Shown in pieces: positions 1-7,462 of a stretch of DNA of 33,367 bases. How positions within the stretch are numbered: position 1 is the stretch's first letter; each line of letters starts with the position of its first letter. The notes beneath the pieces are model-generated. The model was not told the DNA's origin. It was given only the letters and a program-made list of their open reading frames with translations, and ran no database searches. This DNA comes from Thermoguttaceae bacterium. Lineage in GTDB: Bacteria > Planctomycetota > Planctomycetia > Pirellulales > Thermoguttaceae. The stretch lies in assembly GCA_017435375.1 (NCBI GenBank), contig JAFSFF010000522.1, positions 1-33,367 of the forward strand, read 5' to 3'. Both the position numbers and the translations under genes were made by a program.

Positions 1-1
1 C

Positions 2-193
2 GCGCAGATCGCGACGCACGTCGCGGACGCTCGCACTTGCGTTCTTCACCCGGCGAACGCGACGCACCGTCAACTTTCGGAAGCGGAGCTGGAAGCGTGC
101 GGCGTCGGCGCGGACTTGATTCGCCTCTCCTGCGGTATCGAGGACGCGGACGACCTGATCGCCGACCTCGCGCAAGCGTTGGAAACCAAGTAA
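2..193 (+). CDS. metY: O-acetylhomoserine sulfhydrylase, C-terminal fragment
   Basis: The window opens inside this gene; 63 codons and a TAA stop are visible. The fragment contains [15 protein letters not shown] followed by [10 protein letters not shown] and [11 protein letters not shown]. This is the C-terminal signature of the Cys/Met-metabolism PLP enzymes, and the THxQLSE form is typical of O-acetylhomoserine/O-acetylserine sulfhydrylases rather than cystathionine gamma-synthases. Such enzymes make homocysteine from O-acetylhomoserine and sulfide in the cytoplasm. The PLP lysine and the substrate-binding half lie outside the window, so the sub-family call rests on the tail only. A strong hairpin terminator follows directly, so this is the last gene of its transcript. 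Confidence 0.75.
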   Translation, partial: AQIATHVADARTCVLHPANATHRQLSEAELEACGVGADLIRLSCGIEDADDLIADLAQALETK

Positions 194-215
194 TCGCTTA
201 ACTTACAGCAAAATT

Positions 216-248
216 TAAACGCCGTTTCGTTTTCCGAGACGGCGTTTA
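216..248 (+). terminator. Rho-independent terminator after the sulfhydrylase
   Basis: A stem of TAAACGCCGT paired with ACGGCGTTTA, extended inward, closes a short T-rich loop and is followed by TTATTT. It begins 22 bases after the stop codon. Confidence 0.8.
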
Positions 249-279
249 TTATTTCCGATCAAAAGAACGACGATCGCTC

Positions 280-308
280 TTGCGCACTTGCGTTTTAATC
301 GTTATAAT
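280..308 (+). promoter_or_regulatory. Sigma-70-type promoter of the glycosyltransferase-like gene
   Basis: TTGCGC (-35) and a perfect TATAAT (-10) are separated by exactly 17 bases. Transcription would start near 315, giving a leader of about 37 bases. The TTG that begins the longest possible frame here is the -35 box itself, so the frame extension upstream of 352 is not coding. Confidence 0.75.
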
Positions 309-351
309 CGAGCGTCTTTATCCTTTGCAACCAGAGCAGAAAGGTCGCCCG

Positions 352-1092
352 ATGGATAACGTTCTTTGTATGAAATGGGGAACAAAATTCTCCGCCGAAT
401 ACGTTAATATCCTTGCGTCGCGCGTCAAGCGGCATTTGTCGCGTCCGCACCGTTTCGTTTGCTTTACCGACGACCCAACCGGTTTACGACGCGACGTCGA
501 AGTTCGCCCGCTCCCGGAAATGACGGGACTCGACGGTCGTCCAGAACGCGGTTGGCGCAAGTTAACGCTTTTTCAAGAGAAACTCGCCGACGTCGAAGGA
601 ACCGCGCTCTTTCTCGACCTCGACGTGGTGATTCTCGACTCCCTCGACCCGTTTTTCGAGGTTCCGGGCGAGTTCCGCATCGTCGAAGACTGGAATTTGC
701 CCGGCAAAAATATCGGCAATTCCTCGGTTTTCCGTTTCGAAGTCGGCGCGCATCCGGAAATTCTCGACTATTTTTTGAAGAACCGCGACGCCGTGTACGC
801 CGAACATCGCAACGAACAGGCCTATCTGAGTTGGGCGGCGCGGCGCGGCGGATTTTTCGATTATTGGGACGCGAATTGGTGTTTGAGTTTTAAGAGACAT
901 TATATGCGTCGTTTTCCGCTCGGTTATTTTTTTGAACCCAAGCAAAGACAAGGGGTTAAAATCGTCGTTTTTCACGGAAACCCGCATCCGGACGGCGTTC
1001 GAACCGGGTGGCGCGGAAACTGGGGCCTGCGCGCGGTTAAAAAAACGCCGTGGCTTGCCGAGAATTGGTCGGAAATCCCGCTCGAAGATTAA
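352..1092 (+). CDS. Glycosyltransferase-like protein
   Basis: This is a 246-residue protein without a signal peptide or membrane span. Residues 86-98 read ALFLDLDVVILDS, the acidic strand-end (DxD-like) motif that binds nucleotide-sugar and metal in GT-A-fold transferases. Downstream, GNSSVFRF, the aromatic-rich WDANWCLSFK and HGNPHPD match the general layout of small GT8-like or Gly_transf_sug-like enzymes. The ATG at 352 is chosen because AGAAAGG lies about 8 bases upstream and the promoter lies 44 bases upstream. The gene stands alone, facing away from the sulfhydrylase terminator and converging on the repeat-protein gene with a gap of only 26 bases. Donor and acceptor cannot be inferred. 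Confidence 0.6.
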   Translation: MDNVLCMKWGTKFSAEYVNILASRVKRHLSRPHRFVCFTDDPTGLRRDVEVRPLPEMTGLDGRPERGWRKLTLFQEKLADVEGTALFLDLDVVILDSLDPFFEVPGEFRIVEDWNLPGKNIGNSSVFRFEVGAHPEILDYFLKNRDAVYAEHRNEQAYLSWAARRGGFFDYWDANWCLSFKRHYMRRFPLGYFFEPKQRQGVKIVVFHGNPHPDGVRTGWRGNWGLRAVKKTPWLAENWSEIPLED

Positions 1093-1118
1093 GAAACTAA
1101 ACGTTTAAACGCCAAGAG

Positions 1119-2537
1119 TTAACGCAAAAAGAACGGCGCGCGTTCGAAGGGCGTCAACAACGCGCAGAGAACGAACGCCGTCTCCGCGTCGGTCGAAACG
1201 TTTGAGCGCCACAAGCCGTCGTCGCCGCGTCGCGACAATAAATTCGGATAAGCTCGTCTCGCCCAACGCGCCCAACGTTCTTTTGACGCCGCGTCGCGAG
1301 CCGCTCGCCAATACGCCGCCGCCGCGTAAAACTCGCCGTAAAAATAATATTCGATTCGCGTCGTCGGCAAACGCGGAATTTCGTCGTCGGCAACGAGCAA
1401 AAGGCTTTTTTCTTCTTCCGAACCGATTGACGTTAAACGCTTTACGCCTCCGCTCGAAGCCAATGGCGCCGCTTTTTCCAAATAGCGAAACGCCGCTTCG
1501 ACCGCCGCCGAATCGTCCGCGCCCCCGGTTTGCAACGCCAAAATCGCCGCCGCCGTCCTCGCGACGCCGCTCGGCCCGTCCAAGGTCATATAGCGAAAAC
1601 CGCCGTCGGCGTTTTGACACCGTTCGACGTAAGCCACCGCTTTCTCGATAGTTGCGTTCGGAACCAAAATTCCCGCGTCGCGAGCCGCCCGCAACGCAGA
1701 CAGTTGACACACTGTAACAGACAGATCGGCGACAGGAACGGGTTTTGGTTCGTAACGCCAGCCGCCTTCGGCGTTTTGAGCGCGCGCAATTAAGTCGACG
1801 GCCGCGCGCGTACGTTCGCGAACCTCGGAACGCTCGGTCATTCCTAAAATCGCGGCGAGAAAAAGGGTTGCGAATCCGTGCCCGTACATCGGCTTGCGTC
1901 CTTTTTCGCGAAAATTTGCAATTAAACCGTCGACCTCTCTTACCGATAACTCGTTTTCTTGCGAGTAATTACGAACGTTTGAATTTTGAGCGCCGTTCGC
2001 CGTTTTTTGCAAGTCGAACGATTGCGACAATATATAGCTAACGATTTTTTCCAACTCGCCGCCAAACCGTCCCCGCCCCGGAACGCTTCCCGCCGCCAAG
2101 AAAGCCAACCCGCATAAACCGGCGACGCCGGGATCGCGCCCAAACAATTCCGACGCGGAACCTAAGGAACCGTCGTTATTTAGACGTTCGGCCAATCGTT
2201 TTAAACTCTCGTCGATCGCTTCGCGGGCCGCCGTCGGCAACGAAAAAGAATCTGCGTCGAAAGTCCAATCTTCGCGAAACCAATCGACCGGCGCGTCAAC
2301 TCCCGCAACCTCTTGCATTTTTTCAAGTTGCGTTGATTCATTTCCGATAGCTTGCCTCGTTCGCGTTCTTACGCCGCTTATTCCCAAGCTCGACGCGACA
2401 GTTCCAAGCAACGCCAACGCGCCTAAAACGACGCGACGTCGTTCATTCGCAAACGATTGTCGTCGCTTAGATTCCGAAAGATTTCTCTTGGCGACGTTTT
2501 GCGTCGTCGAGACGCGTTCCGTTCTTCCCGAGTTCAT
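1119..2537 (-). CDS. Exported prenyltransferase/squalene-cyclase-fold repeat protein
   Basis: The 472-residue protein has an arginine-rich N-terminus followed by a hydrophobic segment (ERRRVVLGALALLGTVASSLG, about residues 32-52). This looks like a Tat or Sec leader or an N-terminal anchor. The rest contains alpha/alpha-toroid repeats with the usual QNxxGGW/F core: AQNAEGGWRYEP, CQNADGGFRYM and a terminal GDDGLWRSN. Such proteins are common in planctomycetes and usually lack the DxDD catalytic motif of true cyclases; I do not see one here. The ATG overlaps the TGA of the upstream epimerase gene (ATGA), with GAGAGG placed 4-9 bases before it, so the two genes are probably translationally coupled. 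The specific function is unknown. Confidence 0.7.
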   Translation of the reverse strand: MNSGRTERVSTTQNVAKRNLSESKRRQSFANERRRVVLGALALLGTVASSLGISGVRTRTRQAIGNESTQLEKMQEVAGVDAPVDWFREDWTFDADSFSLPTAAREAIDESLKRLAERLNNDGSLGSASELFGRDPGVAGLCGLAFLAAGSVPGRGRFGGELEKIVSYILSQSFDLQKTANGAQNSNVRNYSQENELSVREVDGLIANFREKGRKPMYGHGFATLFLAAILGMTERSEVRERTRAAVDLIARAQNAEGGWRYEPKPVPVADLSVTVCQLSALRAARDAGILVPNATIEKAVAYVERCQNADGGFRYMTLDGPSGVARTAAAILALQTGGADDSAAVEAAFRYLEKAAPLASSGGVKRLTSIGSEEEKSLLLVADDEIPRLPTTRIEYYFYGEFYAAAAYWRAARDAASKERWARWARRAYPNLLSRRGDDGLWRSNVSTDAETAFVLCALLTPFERAPFFLR

Positions 2538-3241
2538 CGTTCCTCTCGACGTAAAAACGGCTCGACCGGAACGCCAATATCGGCGACGTAAAGCTCTCCG
2601 ACGTAACGTTTTGCCGATTCCAGTAAAAGCCCGGGCTTGGCGACCGCAAGCGTCGTCGTCAACTTAGCGCGAACGGCGTCGGTCGCGACCGTCCCGTCGT
2701 CCGCGTTCAAACCGCTCGGAATGTCGACAGCGTAAACTGGCTTTCCGGAACGATTTAACGCGCCGACAACACTGTCGAACGGCGAACGCAGCGCCCCGAT
2801 CGCGCCGGTTCCAAGGAGCGCGTCGACCGCCCAATCCGCCTGCGCCAACTCGACTTCAAGCCGGTCAAACGCTTGCGACGAACCGTCGAAAAAGAAAATT
2901 TTCTCCGGACTTCGCGACGTCGCGGCGCAAACGATTTCCAAATTCGTTAAGGCGTCTCCCCGATAACTTTCCGGCGTTCCGACGACAAGAAGTCGACAAT
3001 CGATTCCAAACATTTCGAGCCGTCGAAAAAGCACAAAACCGTCGCCGCCGTTGTTGCCTTTTCCGCAGCAAATCAATACGCGACGCGGACTTACGCCGCC
3101 GCACAAACGCGCCGCGTTCGCAAGAAAAACCTCCGCCAAGCCGCGTCCGGCGTTTTCCATCAACAAAAGCGACGGAATCTTCCACTCGGCGACGACGCGC
3201 GCGTCAAGTTCTCGAACTTCGCGACAACTTGCCGTTTTCAT
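2534..3241 (-). CDS. nnrE: NAD(P)H-hydrate epimerase
   Basis: This 235-residue protein is the YjeF N-terminal domain alone, without the fused dehydratase. It interconverts the R and S forms of hydrated NAD(P)H so that a partner dehydratase can repair them. Diagnostic motifs are the opening CREVRELD, GKGNNGGDG at residues 60-68, DALLGTG near 140, and VDIPSGLNADDG near 171-182, which carries the catalytic aspartate and the potassium site. The start at 3241 is preferred over an upstream extension because AAAGGA lies 8-10 bases before it and the family begins at this residue. It sits between a methyltransferase and the toroid-repeat gene, overlapping the latter by four bases. Confidence 0.9.
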   Translation of the reverse strand: MKTASCREVRELDARVVAEWKIPSLLLMENAGRGLAEVFLANAARLCGGVSPRRVLICCGKGNNGGDGFVLFRRLEMFGIDCRLLVVGTPESYRGDALTNLEIVCAATSRSPEKIFFFDGSSQAFDRLEVELAQADWAVDALLGTGAIGALRSPFDSVVGALNRSGKPVYAVDIPSGLNADDGTVATDAVRAKLTTTLAVAKPGLLLESAKRYVGELYVADIGVPVEPFLRREER

Positions 3242-3328
3242 TGTTTCGTTCCTTTTAAAGTTTACAACAAGAGGCGCCCTTCTTTTACAAACGCAACTCA
3301 TTCAATACAGTATGTTAGAATTAACGCG

Positions 3329-4036
3329 CTACTTTTTGCGACAAACGTAAACACGAATAAACGCCGCGTCGTCGATCGTTTGCTCGACGGCGAAGCCGGT
3401 TCGTTTGAACGCTTCTTCGAGAAACCAATCGAAAGAGCTGAATTCTCGGGCGATATGCGCGTTCGCTTCGCCGCCGGCGCTTCGTTCCATTTCGTCGAGA
3501 ACCGCTTGCGTTCCCTCGCGCCAAGTCTCGACCGGAAAATGAAATACGACGTCCGAAAGGTAAAAAACGCCGCCCGGTTTGAGCGCGTCGGCGATTCGTT
3601 TCAACGCGACGACTTTCCAAAAATCGGGCAAGTGATGCAACGCCAACGACGAAACGACCGCGTCGACAGGCGCCGGAAACGTCGGAAACGTCAAAAATCC
3701 GGCCGCGAACGTCTCGATATTCTCGATTTTTCGCTCGGCGATCTTTTGCCGCAACAAACCGAGCATTGGCGCGGAAACGTCCGCTGCGTAAACCTTTGCG
3801 CAATAACGCGACGCCGGAATCGCGAACGCGCCGGTTCCGCACCCCAAATCCAGAACGACGTCGGAACGCTTTAGGGCGGCGCGCTCGCGAATTCGTTCAA
3901 ACTCGGCGTCAAAATCGCGAAATTTCAAATGGCGCGACTCGTATTTCCTTGCGACTTCTAAATTTGCGTAATCGACGCCCGCGTGTTGAAATTCATCGTA
4001 AAGCCAACTTGGCGCGCCGTCTATTCGTTCGCTCAT
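3329..4036 (-). CDS. Class I SAM-dependent methyltransferase
   Basis: The 235-residue protein carries motif I, VLDLGCGTGAF, at residues 61-71, the acidic motif II in VYAADVS ending near 88, and a post-motif VDAVVSSLALHHL followed by LKPGGVFYLSD. This is the standard Rossmann-like methyltransferase core (Methyltransf_11/25 type). The opening sequence, with WLYDEFQHAGVDY, resembles ubiquinone/menaquinone-type small-molecule methyltransferases, but the substrate is not readable. AAAGGA precedes the ATG. The gene ends with TAG, and an 87-base gap separates it from the hydrate epimerase on the same strand. Confidence 0.8.
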   Translation of the reverse strand: MSERIDGAPSWLYDEFQHAGVDYANLEVARKYESRHLKFRDFDAEFERIRERAALKRSDVVLDLGCGTGAFAIPASRYCAKVYAADVSAPMLGLLRQKIAERKIENIETFAAGFLTFPTFPAPVDAVVSSLALHHLPDFWKVVALKRIADALKPGGVFYLSDVVFHFPVETWREGTQAVLDEMERSAGGEANAHIAREFSSFDWFLEEAFKRTGFAVEQTIDDAAFIRVYVCRKK

Positions 4037-4137
4037 CGCCGTTATCCTTTCTTTGCGTTACCACAAACGACTCGTTATTTTTTCAAATTTCGTTCAACCT
4101 TTTTAAACGCGCATCAGGTTTTATTTCAACGCTTACA

Positions 4138-4587
4138 CTAGTTTCGTTTCATCTTGTCGTCTTTTTCTTTGTTTCGTTCTTCCAACCAGCCGACGAAACG
4201 TCGAAGTCCCGTCGCCCCCCAAAGCGCGCCGACCAACGCCGTCTGCGCGACCAACGCCGCGCCAAAGAAAAATTCGCAACGTGTTCCGTTCAAACGCGTT
4301 AAAAGCGTCGAAGTCGGAAAACCGGCAAGACGCGCCTTTTCCCAAACGCTCAAGGCGGAGCCGTCGAGTTCGTCAAACGCCGGATTCGTCGACGCCCAAA
4401 GGTAAACGCAAATTGCAAGTCCCAACGCCGCGCCGACTTCCGCCCCAAAAACGACGGGACGTCGACGCGGAAAATCGCCGCCTAAACGAAGCGCGCCGCG
4501 AGCGCAAACCGTCGCGGCAAGAATGGTTCCGAACGCAAAGAACGCAAAAATCTCCCAACTCGGACGGCTCCAAATCGAATCGTACAT
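4138..4587 (-). CDS. Small membrane protein of unknown function
   Basis: I do not recognise this 149-residue protein. Three hydrophobic segments are visible at about residues 11-29, 46-64 and 107-128, and the tail is highly charged (EERNKEKDDKMKRN), probably cytoplasmic. A loop between the second and third segments contains NPAFDELDGSALSVWEKAR. The ATG at 4587 is chosen over one 11 codons upstream because GATAGAGGAAAA ends directly before it. The gene ends with TAG and lies between the epimerase and the methyltransferase on the same strand. Its codon use matches its neighbours, so it is likely real. Confidence 0.6.
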   Translation of the reverse strand: MYDSIWSRPSWEIFAFFAFGTILAATVCARGALRLGGDFPRRRPVVFGAEVGAALGLAICVYLWASTNPAFDELDGSALSVWEKARLAGFPTSTLLTRLNGTRCEFFFGAALVAQTALVGALWGATGLRRFVGWLEERNKEKDDKMKRN

Positions 4588-4663
4588 TTTTCCTCTATCA
4601 ACGTTTACGCAGTTTCTCACGGCTCAACTACAAACGTTACCGTTTCAAAAGTTAGAGCGTAAC

Positions 4664-5842
4664 CTACCCCAATCGATTTTTCGGCGCGTCCAATTTGACG
4701 AGCCCCAACCCCGGGCGGTCGCTCAATAACAGTTTTCCGTCGGTCGCAAGCCCAACGCCGTCAAATAAGTCGTTGCCGATCAAGAAGTTACCGTCAAGAT
4801 CGGCCCAGTCGACCGCGGGCGAAAGTTGCGCGGCGGCGGAAATCGCGCACGACGTTTCCGTCATACACCCAACCATTACCTTCATATCGAGCGCTCGCGC
4901 TAAGTTCAGCATTTTCCAGGCTTCGCGCATTCCGGAACACTTCATCAACTTGATATTAATGCCGCTAAAAACGCCCTTCATTCTTGCGACGTCGGTTAGC
5001 CGTTGCAGCGATTCGTCGGCCATAATCGGAAGCGGGCTACGTTCTGTAATCCACGCGATTTCGTCCCAACGCGTTTTTTTCATCGGCTGTTCGACCAAAA
5101 CGACGCCTCGCTCGCTCAGCCACTCGACCATTTCGAGCGCGTAAACCTTGTCGTTCCAACCCTGATTGGCGTCGACGCAAATCGGTTTGTCCGAAACGGC
5201 GCGCACCGATTCGATCATTTCGCGGTCGCTCTTTTCGTCGCGACCGAGTTTCACCTTTAAGACCGCAAAACGCTCCGCTTCCAACGTCTTTTCTCGCACG
5301 ACTTCCGGCTTGTCGATCCCGATCGTATACATCGTCGGCGGCGTTTTCTCCTTGTCGAGTCCCCAAATACGCCACCAAGGTTGGCCGATCAGTTTGCCGA
5401 CCAAGTCGTGTAACGCGATATCGACGGAAGCCTTTGCCGCGCAATTATTTTCGCAAATTCCGTCGACATACGACAAAACGTCCTCCAACTCGAACGGACT
5501 CTTAAACTGCGACAAATCGACGCGTTCCAAAAACGCCAACACGGACGCCGTCGATTCGCTCAAATACGGCGGCATAGCGGCTTCGCCGTACCCGACGACG
5601 CCGTCGAGTTCGATTTCGACTTGCACGCCTTGCGTCGTTTTGCGCGTCGAGCCCGCGACGCCGAACGCGTGTCGCAGTTCGAGCAAATACGGACGAAACG
5701 AAAGACGCATCTTGCCGATTTTATTCGACTTACCGACTTCGTTAATCGTTTCTTCTCCCGACGCCTTCGCGCTTAAAATCCCGGAAGCGCTACTAAGAGC
5801 CGCGCCGGCGACGCCGGTTAAAAATCGTCGTCGAGTCGTCAT
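4664..5842 (-). CDS. Tat-exported dipeptide epimerase-like enolase-superfamily enzyme
   Basis: This 392-residue member of the mandelate racemase/muconate-lactonizing family resembles L-Ala-D/L-Glu (dipeptide) epimerases of murein recycling. Visible catalytic features are the KxK pair K196/K198 (VLKVKLG), metal ligands D224 (CVDANQGW), E251 (VLVEQP) and D276 (IMADES), and the opposite base K298 (NIKLMKCSG). The N-terminus, TRRRFLTGVAGAAL, is a twin-arginine signal, unexpected because characterised dipeptide epimerases are cytoplasmic. AAAGGAGAG lies just before the ATG. The upstream gene on the strand is an NlpC/P60 endopeptidase, the same pairing as ykfB/ykfC in Bacillus. Substrate is inferred from family and neighbour; other acid-sugar or peptide substrates are possible. 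Confidence 0.8.
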   Translation of the reverse strand: MTTRRRFLTGVAGAALSSASGILSAKASGEETINEVGKSNKIGKMRLSFRPYLLELRHAFGVAGSTRKTTQGVQVEIELDGVVGYGEAAMPPYLSESTASVLAFLERVDLSQFKSPFELEDVLSYVDGICENNCAAKASVDIALHDLVGKLIGQPWWRIWGLDKEKTPPTMYTIGIDKPEVVREKTLEAERFAVLKVKLGRDEKSDREMIESVRAVSDKPICVDANQGWNDKVYALEMVEWLSERGVVLVEQPMKKTRWDEIAWITERSPLPIMADESLQRLTDVARMKGVFSGINIKLMKCSGMREAWKMLNLARALDMKVMVGCMTETSCAISAAAQLSPAVDWADLDGNFLIGNDLFDGVGLATDGKLLLSDRPGLGLVKLDAPKNRLG

Positions 5843-5860
5843 TTTTCTCTCCTTTAATAT

Positions 5861-5875
5861 CGATAAGTATTATCG
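5861..5875. promoter_or_regulatory. Candidate operator palindrome at the epimerase promoter
   Basis: A perfect inverted repeat, CGATAA-GTA-TTATCG, overlaps the proposed -10 box and the expected transcription start of the epimerase gene. This position would suit a repressor site. No regulator gene is adjacent. Confidence 0.35.
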
Positions 5876-5898
5876 CAAAAGACGTTTAAAAATGCCAA
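5869..5898 (-). promoter_or_regulatory. Promoter of the epimerase gene
   Basis: On the minus strand, TTGGCA (-35) and GATAAT (-10) are separated by 18 bases, each matching the consensus at five of six positions. The leader would be about 20 bases and contain the strong ribosome binding site. The epimerase therefore seems to have its own promoter in addition to any read-through from the NlpC/P60 gene. Confidence 0.55.
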
Positions 5899-5973
5899 TA
5901 ACTAAAACAAACAACATACGACGTCAAGTAAACAGACGTTCGACGCAATACTCAAACCGCGTTATATACGTTC

Positions 5974-7296
5974 CTATCTCGCGCGATAAAAGGGGTTGTC
6001 GCCAATCCATCGGAAATAATCGTCCCTCGGAGCGCCGACGTATCGAACCGCTTTAATCAACTGCGACGCGTTGTATTTATCGAAATCAAGCGCGTCCGGA
6101 TTTAGACTATTAATGCGAACGCTTGTCGCCGAGTGTATGAAACGGTCGTCGCCGAGGTAAATCGCGACGTGCCTATAGTACGTCGATCCGTCGTTTCGTT
6201 TCGAACCGAAAATCAAGAGATCGCCGGGCTTTAGCGCGCTTCGTCCTTGCGTCAAATCGACCTCGACGCCTTCGCCTTGCAGAAGGCTGACGTCGCGTAA
6301 AATGTCGAAACCGTTCAAGTAAAAGGCAAGCGACGTCAACCCGCTGCAGTCGACGCCCTTCGCGGACGTTCCGCCCCAAACGTAAGGCGTTCCGAGAAAG
6401 CGTTTTGCGGTCGCGATCAACCGTTCGGCGCTCAGTTCCTTATTCACGTCGAGCCAAGCGCTCCATTCTGTCGCGCCGCTTTTGCGAATCCAACCGAGCC
6501 GCCCGTCCGGCGTCTCGACGCGATAAAAGTCGCCGCTCGTTTCCTCGTTTTTCCAAACCGTTATATTCCCAGCGGTTAAATCGGAAATTGGCGACGAATT
6601 TTCACTCGGTTCCGAGTAAATCGAGCCGAACGCGTCGAGCCAGATCAATTTTTTTGCGTTAACCCAACGGTTGAACTCGTCGCGTGTCGCCGCTTGAACG
6701 CTTCCGGAGGTCGTGTAACCCAAGTAACCGTCGGCGTTTTGAATCAGAAGCCAACCGCCGTTGCGCTTCAAAATCCGAACCGGCGTTCCCATCCGCGACT
6801 GCGTCGTCAGCTCCGCCGAGTAACGCGGTTCTTTGCGAATTTGAATCGTCGAAAAGTTCGCCCAACCGAAAAAGCGACCGTCGAGTTCGGCGTTTTCCTC
6901 CGGCAGTAAAACGGTTTCAACGCGCCATTTAGGCAACTCCGACGCGAACGTTTTTCGAACGGCGTCGCGAGCGGTTTCGAGGGTCGTTTCGAGACGAACC
7001 TTTTGCGACTTTTCGTCAATTTGCCAAGCGAAGACGTTCAAGCGCAAGTCGTTAATCGTTTCTTTGCGCAATTCGACAAGTCGTCGCTCGACTGCTTCCG
7101 CTTCGCTTTTCAGCGACGCCGCGTCGTTAGCAATCGCGACCGCCGACACGCCTTTGTCAAACGTTTTTTCGTCGTCGAAGCCTCCGCCTAACGCCGTCAA
7201 AATCGCCGCGATCGTCAAAGTTCGCCGTCTTAACGTCGCAACGCGTCGTCGAAGCGTCGAATTTTTCTCGTTTTTTTTCTTTTGTTTCGCGCGCAT
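5974..7296 (-). CDS. Exported NlpC/P60 endopeptidase with bacterial SH3 domains
   Basis: The 440-residue protein has a basic N-terminus and a hydrophobic segment (about residues 26-38), consistent with export. A helical region spans about 57-130, and two SH3b-like domains lie at about 143-200 and 215-275. The C-terminal NlpC/P60 domain has the catalytic Cys317 in GTSAKGVDCSGL, His376 in YYRHVAIYLGDD and a third polar residue near His388 (FIHS). YVWGGTSAKGVDCSGL closely resembles YkfC-type gamma-D-Glu-L-diamino-acid endopeptidases, which cut murein tri- and tetrapeptides. The epimerase follows 131 bases downstream on the same strand, supporting a joint role in peptide processing. The ribosome binding site is weak (AAGAAG). 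The gene ends with TAG. Confidence 0.85.
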   Translation of the reverse strand: MRAKQKKKNEKNSTLRRRVATLRRRTLTIAAILTALGGGFDDEKTFDKGVSAVAIANDAASLKSEAEAVERRLVELRKETINDLRLNVFAWQIDEKSQKVRLETTLETARDAVRKTFASELPKWRVETVLLPEENAELDGRFFGWANFSTIQIRKEPRYSAELTTQSRMGTPVRILKRNGGWLLIQNADGYLGYTTSGSVQAATRDEFNRWVNAKKLIWLDAFGSIYSEPSENSSPISDLTAGNITVWKNEETSGDFYRVETPDGRLGWIRKSGATEWSAWLDVNKELSAERLIATAKRFLGTPYVWGGTSAKGVDCSGLTSLAFYLNGFDILRDVSLLQGEGVEVDLTQGRSALKPGDLLIFGSKRNDGSTYYRHVAIYLGDDRFIHSATSVRINSLNPDALDFDKYNASQLIKAVRYVGAPRDDYFRWIGDNPFYRAR

Positions 7297-7371
7297 CTTC
7301 TTACGTGCCTTTCGTTAAGTCGACTTTGTTCGCAAATCGGCGCAAAATTCGCGTTTTTTCCGCAAAAACGC

Positions 7372-7400
7372 TTGCGAACGCGCCGCAAATCGGTTATACT
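7372..7400 (+). promoter_or_regulatory. Promoter of the transglutaminase-like gene
   Basis: TTGCGA (-35) and TATACT (-10) have a 17-base spacer. The start would be near 7407, with a leader of about 56 bases. The site lies in the short divergent region facing the NlpC/P60 gene. It also shows that an in-frame TTG at 7400 is part of the -10 box and not a start codon. Confidence 0.7.
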
Positions 7401-7462
7401 TGGGACGTTGGAGCGCGCCGGTCGCCGCTCCCGATTCCTCCCTTGCAACGAACGGTCGCCCG

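Noticed and set aside
280-351. TTG start giving a 24-residue longer glycosyltransferase-like protein
   Set aside because: That TTG is the -35 box of a good promoter; the ATG at 352 has a ribosome binding site.
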